Below the pieces are notes generated by a model that was given only the letters and a program-made list of their open reading frames with translations, searched no databases and had not been told where the DNA came from. Both the position numbers and the translations under genes were made by a program. From NCBI GenBank assembly GCA_900557355.1, contig USSR01000517.1, positions 1-5,189 on the forward strand: a stretch of DNA of 5,189 bases. The letters are read 5' to 3'. How positions within the stretch are numbered: position 1 is the stretch's first letter; each line of letters starts with the position of its first letter. Shown piece after piece: positions 1 to 5,189 of the stretch. The stretch is from an uncultured Bacteroides sp. Lineage in GTDB: Bacteria; Bacteroidota; Bacteroidia; Bacteroidales; Bacteroidaceae.

Positions 1-575
1 TCATCATAAGCATATTGTCCGGCCACCTGGCGCAGAGCTGCATCGCTCTGTATCTTCACAAAGTTCTCAAAAGCGTTCATCCTACTGGCAACCGCATTAC
101 CTATAGTAATCTGGTTAGCATTCCCCGACGTATGACCTGAAGATGCCATCGTCTGTGAGTCAATCTCAAACATAGCCTTATAGGTATCTTTGAGTTTCCA
201 TACCAATACCAAACCGATGAGAATAGGATTGCCAATCTTATCATTTACTTTGATAGGTTCCACATCCAGATTACGGGCACGGAGAGAAAGTTTCTTCTTA
301 TCCAGAAATGGATTCACCCAGAAAAATCCTGTTTCCTTAAACGTTCCCTTGTATTTACCGAAGAAAACCATAGCCCGGGCTTCGTTCGGTTCCAATTGCA
401 TATAGCCGGCAAACATAACCAGCCATACAAGACAGAGAATACCGGCCACAACTGCCGTCGGAACACAGGTAATAAAACCAAAGTAGATAAGTGCTGGCAA
501 TACAATAAGATGAATAAATAAGCTTAAGAAGCCGTTCATCTTAAAACCGTTGAAATCCTTTTCTTTTGTTTCCAT
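1..575 (-). CDS. SPFH/band-7 domain membrane protein, C-terminus cut by window edge
   Basis: The reverse strand reads from ATG at 575-573 through 191 codons without a stop and runs off the left edge. The start is supported by an in-frame TAA two codons upstream (579-581) and a nearby -7 promoter box; Met13 is a possible but less likely alternative. The protein starts METKEKDFNG and has two adjacent hydrophobic stretches, about residues 17-37 and 40-58, probably a membrane hairpin. From about residue 60 it reads like an SPFH (stomatin/prohibitin/flotillin) domain: 'LEPNEARAMVFFGKYKGTF', then a 'GFFWVNPF' stretch, a basic 'KKKLSLRARNLD' turn, and 'PILIGLVLVWKL', the usual strand order of the family. 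Known members are oligomeric membrane scaffolds, some linked to membrane proteases or stress; the substrate or partner here is unknown. The family is often about 280-330 residues, so roughly the last third is probably missing because of the window, not a mutation. It is divergent from the sensor-regulator gene. The family call is firm; the exact role is not. Confidence 0.88.
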   Translation of the reverse strand, partial: METKEKDFNGFKMNGFLSLFIHLIVLPALIYFGFITCVPTAVVAGILCLVWLVMFAGYMQLEPNEARAMVFFGKYKGTFKETGFFWVNPFLDKKKLSLRARNLDVEPIKVNDKIGNPILIGLVLVWKLKDTYKAMFEIDSQTMASSGHTSGNANQITIGNAVASRMNAFENFVKIQSDAALRQVAGQYAYD

Positions 576-590
576 ACTTTATAGATTTAA

Positions 591-610
591 TTGATATCAT
601 TTTGATATCA
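591..610. repeat. Two copies of palindromic TGATATCA, 11 bp apart
   Basis: The 9-mer TTGATATCA occurs at 591-599 and again at 602-610, start-to-start 11 bp, about one helical turn. The core TGATATCA (592-599 and 603-610) is self-complementary, so the pair is also an inverted repeat around a 3-base centre and could form an 8-bp hairpin in the leftward transcript. It sits at the predicted start and early leader of the SPFH gene. It could be an operator for a dimeric regulator or a leader RNA hairpin, but AT-rich DNA can produce such motifs by chance. Confidence 0.5.
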
Positions 611-643
611 CAAATATATCGAATTATCAAGTATATAAACAAG
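611..643 (-). promoter_or_regulatory. Candidate Bacteroides promoter for the SPFH gene
   Basis: On the reverse strand, 618-611 reads TATATTTG, an exact TAnnTTTG match. A near-match to the -33 TTTG element, CTTG, lies at 643-640 with a 21-base spacer, close to the usual spacing. Transcription would start near 604-608, leaving a leader of about 30 bases before the ATG at 575. This is a better-formed promoter than the rightward one, but it remains a motif-based inference. Confidence 0.55.
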
Positions 644-703
644 CAATCTAAGAAGATTTTCCGGGGAATTAAAGAATATTAAGGAAGAGAGTAGTTTTTG
701 TTG

Positions 704-711
704 TATATTTG
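704..711 (+). promoter_or_regulatory. Candidate Bacteroides -7 box for the HTCS gene
   Basis: TATATTTG matches the Bacteroides sigma-ABfr -7 consensus TAnnTTTG exactly. Transcription would start around 714-719, giving a leader of about 20-24 bases before the ATG at 738. No convincing -33 TTTG lies at the usual distance (about 677-685); the TTTG at 697-700 is too close. The leader is A-rich with no strong Shine-Dalgarno sequence, as is common in Bacteroides. The call rests on motif match and position only. Confidence 0.55.
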
Positions 712-737
712 CATAAGAAAACTCAATCAGTCATACA

Positions 738-3700
738 ATGAGAAAGTACATTCTATCACAAACTATTTATTTACTGCTATTTATACTCTTCATTACCTGT
801 AAAGCTGCTGCCCAACCTGTGTGCCAGATACAACATTTCTCTGCTTACAATGGATTAGCACAGCGAACGGTAACGAACATCGTACAAGATTCAAAAGGGC
901 TTATCTGGTTCTCAACCTGGAATGGTCTGAATAAATTCGACGGGTATACCTTCAAAAATTACAAAGCATTTCCAGGAGACGGCTCCAACCTGACGAGCAA
1001 CCGCCTATCTTCCATCACTCAGACTCAGACTTGTGACATCTGGTGTCAGACTTATGATCTCCGCGTTTATCTGTTCGATACACGTAGCGAGAAGTTTATA
1101 GATGTTCTGCGTCCTTACGAAAATCAGAACAAACAAACGTATGCCGTACGTACCATTTATGCTCTACCAAAGGGGATCAGCTGGATTCTGTGCGAACAGG
1201 AAGCATTCCGAATCGACGAACTGAGTTGTAAAGAAGGAGAAGGTATCACTCTTTACAGTCCGGAACAGAAGAATCTGAAAGGGAGTCACATTATCACTGT
1301 ACATCAGGACAGTGAAGGAGATGAGTGGATCCTAACTGATAAAGGAATATCCATCATCGGCAAAAAGAATATTGAATCGGATATACCGTTCAAGAGCATT
1401 AAAGAAAATAATGGTAAGATATATCTGGTATCCAATGATAATCAATTGGTGATATATAATCCCCAGACACAGCAATTACAGTTCAATGAAGCACCTTTCC
1501 TCTCTTCTAATACCATTAATTCCATGCAGAATCTCGGCAAAGATAGTATTGGGCTTTGTACAGATGAAGGTTTATATATCTTTTTTGCCGGAGAAGGCAG
1601 ATACAGACTTATCGATCCTCGTACTTCAACCAAACCTTCTCCCAAAGTATTATCCGTATTCAAAGATCATCACGGAGAATTATGGATGTTTGGCGATACC
1701 CCGGGAGTAGTAAGGTATAACTTGGTCACAGAAGATAAGCAACACTACATCACTCCCAAGGAGGATCTGCCGAATGCCGAACGTGTAAACCGTGATTTCA
1801 TTTTCGAAGATTCACAGGGAACCTTGTGGATGGTCCCCCATCAGGGTGGTTTCTGTTACTACGACCGGAAAAACCGCCAGTTGAAACCCTATTATACAGA
1901 TTACGACAATCCAAATTCGAAGTATAATCCCAACATTCTAAACTACTTCCTGGACCGCCAGGGCAACCTATGGTTCTGCAATACCTGGGATGTTACCAAG
2001 ATATCTTTCTTCCCGCACGCCTGCCACCTGCAATCCATTGACACCGGCTTCGAGACCCGTGCTTTTCTTATAGATAAGGAAAAGAATCTCTGGACATCTA
2101 CCAAAAAAGGCTCTGTCAGGATATATCGGACGGACGGTAGCCTGAAGGGGTATCTGACTCCGGAAGGAACTATCAGTCCTAATCCTGTGTCGTTTACCAA
2201 GAATATTTATTGTTTCATGGAAGACGAAGAAGGTATCATCTGGATGGGTAGCAAACAGGACGGACTTTTCCGTCTGGAAAGAACAGGAGAAAACCGTTTC
2301 AAAATACGCCAGTTCACCCATCAAAAGGACGATCCGTACAGTTTAAGCTACAACAGTATTTATACCATCTTTCAGGATAGCAAAAACCGTATATGGGTAG
2401 GATGTTACGGGGGCGGATTGAACCTGATTGAAGAAACGCAGGAAGGAAACATACGCTTTCTGCATAGCGGCAATAAATTAACGGGATATTCGAAAGATCG
2501 CTTTGCCAAAGTCCGGTACATCACTGAAGCAAACCAAGTATTATTGGTGGGAACAACAGAGGGTTTACTCACCTTCTCCAGTGAATTTACACAACCGGAA
2601 CAAATTGAATTCTACCGGAACATACGTATCCCTGATAAAGTATCCAGCCTTTGCAGCAACGATGTCATCTACATTTATACCGACAGCCGGAAAGATACCT
2701 ATGTCCTATCATTTACCGGAGGTCTCAATAAAATATTATCCGAGAACCTGCTAAGCAACGAAATAGAATTTAAAACATACACTACCCAAAACGGCCTTCC
2801 CTCAGACCTTGTGGAATCTATGATAGAAGATAATAAAGGGAATCTCTGGGCAATAGCAGAAAATGCACTGGCATGTTTTCATCCGGACAAAGAGACCTTT
2901 GAACATTACGACAAGAAATATCTGCAACAAGATCTATACTTCACCGAAGCCGCTCCGGTGCAGAGCCAACATCACCAGCTATTACTGGGAACAGATATCG
3001 GCATTCTGAGGATATTCCCTGAGCAGCTTCAAAAAAGTAGTTATGTTCCTCCTATCGTATTCACTGGACTCAAGATACAAGGAGCTTCCCAGGATCTGGA
3101 TATTGATGATCTGAAAGAATTAAAGCTGAAACCTTCCGAACGAAATGTAACCTTCCAGTTTGCTGCGCTGGATTACATTGATCCGCAATCCATCAGTTAC
3201 GCTTATCGTCTGAAAGGTCTGGAAGAAAACTGGAATGAAGTAGACAACAGTCGGTCTGCCAGTTATATCAACCTTCCTCCCGGAAATTATGAACTGCAGA
3301 TACGGTCCACCAATAGCGATGGAGTATGGATGGAAAGCGGTACACGTGTTCTTCCTATTATAGTACTCCCTACATTCTGGGAGACCTATTGGGCATGGAT
3401 ACTTTATACCTTTTTATTCATAGTATCGACTGCAACGATCGTTTATATCATTCTCTATATATACCGTCTGCGCCACCGGATCAATCTGGAACAACAACTG
3501 GCAAACATCAAACTACGTTTCTTCACTGACATATCTCACGAGTTACGCACCCCGCTAACACTGATAGCCAGTCCGGTAACCGAAGTATTAGAACATGAAA
3601 CGACTCTATCGGCCAATGCACGTAAACACCTGACATTGGTACACAAAAATACGGAACGTATGCTCCACTTAGTAAACCAGATTCTGGATTTCCGTAAAAT

Positions 3701-5093
3701 AGAGAATAAAAAGATGAAAGTACTGTTGGAAAAGACCAATGTGCTTGTCTTGCTGGAAAAGGTAATGGATAATTTCCGTCTTATTGCTGAAGAAAAGAAT
3801 ATAAACTATCAATTACAGACAAACCAAGAGATAATATCCGCTTGGATTGATCAGGATAAATTCGAGAAGATAATTTTCAACCTATTGTCCAACGCTTTCA
3901 AATATACGCCTGCCAACAAATCTATTACTGTTCATGCCAATGTGGAGGGAGACAAGCTGATTGTATCCGTAGCTGATGAGGGAATCGGTATTGACCCTAA
4001 GAAGCAACAAACGCTTTTCCAACGCTTTGAGACTTTAGTGAAATACAATATATTACAACCTTCCTCCGGTATCGGCTTGTCACTCGTAAAAGAATTAATA
4101 GAGGTGCATTGTGGTAGTATTGAAGTAAAAAGCCAGCCCGAAGTGGGTAGTGAATTTATTGTCACCCTGCCAATGGGACAGAAAATATATGAAACTCATA
4201 AAAACACTGAATTCATTCTGAATGACGGAGCTTCTACAGAAACCGACAATGAAATAGACGAGGTATCTCAGGATATGCCTATGGATACCGACAAAGTTGA
4301 TCCGATTTCTATTCTGATCGTGGAAGACAATACGGAGCTTCGGAGCTTCTTGCATACTATTCTTTCGGAAAACTACAAAGTCATCGAAGCAACTAACGGT
4401 CAAGAAGGTTTAGAACATGCACAGGAACATGTTCCTGATCTTATTATCAGCGACATCATGATGCCTGTAATGGATGGTCTGGATATGGTGAAAAACATTA
4501 AAGAGAATCGGGAGATTTGTCATATCCCCATCATCCTCTTATCCGCCAAATCATCATTGGATGACCGTATCTCCGGATTGGAGCAGGGTATCGACGATTA
4601 TATCACCAAGCCTTTCAGTGCTACTTATCTGAAAGCACGTATCAAATCGTTGCTACACCAGCGCAAGCAGTTACAGGATATTCTCTGGAAACAATGGTCT
4701 GAAAAACAGGAAAATCCCACTGCACCGTCTATCGATATATCCCCATCACAGCCGCAGATCACTCCATTCGATGAACAGTTCATGCAGCAGGTAATGGAAG
4801 TTATGGAAAAAGAAATGGATAATTCCGACCTGACCATCGAAGAGTTTGCACAGAAACTGAATATGGGACGTACCGTTTTCTATCAAAAGTTGAAATCTAT
4901 CATCGGCTTGTCACCAGTGGACTTCATACGGGAAATCCGAATCAAACGTGCCGTACAGTTGATAGATAGTGGAGAATACAACTTCTCACAAGTAGCGTAT
5001 ATGACGGGATTCAACGATCCCAAGTATTTCAGCAAATGCTTCAAGAAGCAGATGGGGATGACACCTTCGGAATACAAAGAAGGGAAAAAATGA
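738..5093 (+). CDS. Hybrid two-component system (HTCS) sensor kinase/AraC-type response regulator
   Basis: Intact 1451-residue one-protein signalling system. Residues 1-25 form a signal peptide with probable cleavage at AAA|Q (25/26). Residues about 33-761 carry Reg_prop-type motifs (for example GLIWFSTWNGLNKFDG at 54-69, GELWMFGD at 313, GIIWMGSKQDGLFRL at 499), as in the two stacked beta-propellers of HTCS periplasmic sensors. A Y_Y_Y immunoglobulin-like domain follows (about 771-878; SYAYRLKGLEENW, then LPPGNYELQIR), then one membrane helix (about 885-909). In the cytoplasm: HisKA with H-box FFTDISHELRTP, phospho-acceptor His934; HATPase with N-box Asn1048/Asn1052, G1 box DEGIG at 1080-1084 and G2 box GIGL at 1111-1114; receiver with acidic pair Glu1196/Asp1197, phospho-acceptor Asp1239, Ser1269 and Lys1291; AraC-type DNA-binding domain with two helix-turn-helices (about 1365-1388 and 1416-1447). 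All key catalytic residues are present. By family knowledge it senses a periplasmic glycan and activates carbohydrate-use genes; the ligand is unknown because no such genes lie here. The start is the first ATG after an in-frame TAA at 714-716. Length is normal for the family. Confidence 0.97.
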   Translation: MRKYILSQTIYLLLFILFITCKAAAQPVCQIQHFSAYNGLAQRTVTNIVQDSKGLIWFSTWNGLNKFDGYTFKNYKAFPGDGSNLTSNRLSSITQTQTCDIWCQTYDLRVYLFDTRSEKFIDVLRPYENQNKQTYAVRTIYALPKGISWILCEQEAFRIDELSCKEGEGITLYSPEQKNLKGSHIITVHQDSEGDEWILTDKGISIIGKKNIESDIPFKSIKENNGKIYLVSNDNQLVIYNPQTQQLQFNEAPFLSSNTINSMQNLGKDSIGLCTDEGLYIFFAGEGRYRLIDPRTSTKPSPKVLSVFKDHHGELWMFGDTPGVVRYNLVTEDKQHYITPKEDLPNAERVNRDFIFEDSQGTLWMVPHQGGFCYYDRKNRQLKPYYTDYDNPNSKYNPNILNYFLDRQGNLWFCNTWDVTKISFFPHACHLQSIDTGFETRAFLIDKEKNLWTSTKKGSVRIYRTDGSLKGYLTPEGTISPNPVSFTKNIYCFMEDEEGIIWMGSKQDGLFRLERTGENRFKIRQFTHQKDDPYSLSYNSIYTIFQDSKNRIWVGCYGGGLNLIEETQEGNIRFLHSGNKLTGYSKDRFAKVRYITEANQVLLVGTTEGLLTFSSEFTQPEQIEFYRNIRIPDKVSSLCSNDVIYIYTDSRKDTYVLSFTGGLNKILSENLLSNEIEFKTYTTQNGLPSDLVESMIEDNKGNLWAIAENALACFHPDKETFEHYDKKYLQQDLYFTEAAPVQSQHHQLLLGTDIGILRIFPEQLQKSSYVPPIVFTGLKIQGASQDLDIDDLKELKLKPSERNVTFQFAALDYIDPQSISYAYRLKGLEENWNEVDNSRSASYINLPPGNYELQIRSTNSDGVWMESGTRVLPIIVLPTFWETYWAWILYTFLFIVSTATIVYIILYIYRLRHRINLEQQLANIKLRFFTDISHELRTPLTLIASPVTEVLEHETTLSANARKHLTLVHKNTERMLHLVNQILDFRKIENKKMKVLLEKTNVLVLLEKVMDNFRLIAEEKNINYQLQTNQEIISAWIDQDKFEKIIFNLLSNAFKYTPANKSITVHANVEGDKLIVSVADEGIGIDPKKQQTLFQRFETLVKYNILQPSSGIGLSLVKELIEVHCGSIEVKSQPEVGSEFIVTLPMGQKIYETHKNTEFILNDGASTETDNEIDEVSQDMPMDTDKVDPISILIVEDNTELRSFLHTILSENYKVIEATNGQEGLEHAQEHVPDLIISDIMMPVMDGLDMVKNIKENREICHIPIILLSAKSSLDDRISGLEQGIDDYITKPFSATYLKARIKSLLHQRKQLQDILWKQWSEKQENPTAPSIDISPSQPQITPFDEQFMQQVMEVMEKEMDNSDLTIEEFAQKLNMGRTVFYQKLKSIIGLSPVDFIREIRIKRAVQLIDSGEYNFSQVAYMTGFNDPKYFSKCFKKQMGMTPSEYKEGKK

Positions 5094-5146
5094 TCAGTGG
5101 TTAGTAAGTAATAAGCATTTAAACAGAAGAGGTTGTGCCAGCATTT

Positions 5147-5189
5147 TGAAGTGCCCCCCGAAAGTTGGACAAAAAACTTTCGGGGTTTA
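5147..5189. mobile_element. Possible end of an IS3-family (IS150-like) insertion sequence, cut by window edge
   Basis: From 5147 the sequence reads TGAAGTGCCCCCCGAAAGTT and continues with GGACAAAAAACTTTCGGGG. From memory, many IS150-group elements begin with TG, then a C-run, then an AAAGTTNGACA-like segment and a hairpin close to the terminus; this stretch fits that pattern. No transposase coding sequence, opposite end or target duplication is visible, since only 43 bases lie in the window. The alternative is an ordinary terminator that happens to look similar. Confidence 0.4.
5156..5188 (+). terminator. Hairpin followed by T's, possible rho-independent terminator
   Basis: An 11-bp perfect stem pairs CCCCGAAAGTT (5156-5166) with AACTTTCGGGG (5175-5185) around the 8-base loop GGACAAAA, followed by TTTA where the window ends. 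It lies 62 bases after the HTCS stop codon and could end that transcript. The T tract is short as far as visible. Because the stem sits inside sequence resembling an IS end, it may belong to the mobile element and not be the gene's original terminator. Confidence 0.6.

Noticed and set aside
190..405. 71-codon forward reading frame opposite the SPFH gene
   Set aside because: It lies fully antisense to a clear SPFH coding region, has no family resemblance and no promoter; a shadow frame.
314..505. 63-codon reverse reading frame
   Set aside because: It is an out-of-frame reading of the same strand as the SPFH gene, whose own frame gives a recognisable domain across this stretch.
645..658. AATCT/AGATT inverted repeat between the promoters
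   Set aside because: Only 5 bp per arm in AT-rich DNA, easily chance; no second copy seen nearby.
697..700. TTTG as a -33 element for the HTCS promoter
   Set aside because: Only 3 bases separate it from the -7 box; about 19-21 are expected.
783..800. Possible lipoprotein signal (FITC, Cys21) at the HTCS N-terminus
   Set aside because: The residue before Cys is Thr, not the Gly/Ala/Ser expected, and a good signal peptidase I site AAA|Q follows at 25/26; a lipid anchor is also unneeded given the membrane helix.
1968..2324. 118-codon antisense frame in the propeller region
   Set aside because: The longest antisense frame in the HTCS gene, but the composition is unstructured and the sense strand encodes continuous propeller repeats; no independent start signals.
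4095..4403. 102-codon antisense frame across the kinase/receiver junction
   Set aside because: The sense frame encodes conserved kinase G2 box and receiver residues; the antisense product shows no recognisable domain.
5094..5146. Spacer after the HTCS stop checked for a small gene or RNA
   Set aside because: AT-rich with no reading frame, promoter box or convincing fold; nothing supportable.

Overview
The window looks like a chromosomal segment of a gut Bacteroides or close relative. The evidence is a full-length hybrid two-component system (HTCS) protein of the kind typical of that group, two matches to the Bacteroides -7 promoter box TAnnTTTG, no clear Shine-Dalgarno sequence before either start, and AT-rich intergenic DNA. 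Species cannot be settled from the sequence alone.

Layout: positions 1-575 hold the N-terminal 191 codons of a leftward gene for an SPFH/band-7 membrane protein; the rest lies beyond the left edge. Positions 576-737 are a 162-bp divergent intergenic region with a candidate promoter for each gene and a tandem/inverted TGATATCA motif just downstream of the leftward -7 box. Positions 738-5093 are one intact 1451-residue HTCS gene: signal peptide, double-propeller periplasmic sensor, Y_Y_Y domain, one membrane helix, histidine kinase, receiver, and AraC-type DNA-binding domain. Positions 5094-5146 are a short spacer with nothing recognisable. Positions 5147-5189 carry a strong GC-rich hairpin that can act as a terminator, set in a sequence resembling the terminus of an IS3-family (IS150-like) insertion sequence that would continue past the right edge.

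How they may work together: HTCS proteins usually sense an oligosaccharide in the periplasm and activate a nearby polysaccharide utilisation locus. No susC/susD, glycoside hydrolase, polysaccharide lyase or sulfatase gene is visible here, so the ligand and regulon are unknown. The only visible neighbour is the divergent SPFH gene; shared control from the intergenic region is possible but not shown. No evidently novel multi-gene system is visible. The points most worth checking are the orphan-looking HTCS, the TGATATCA motif, and the putative IS end.
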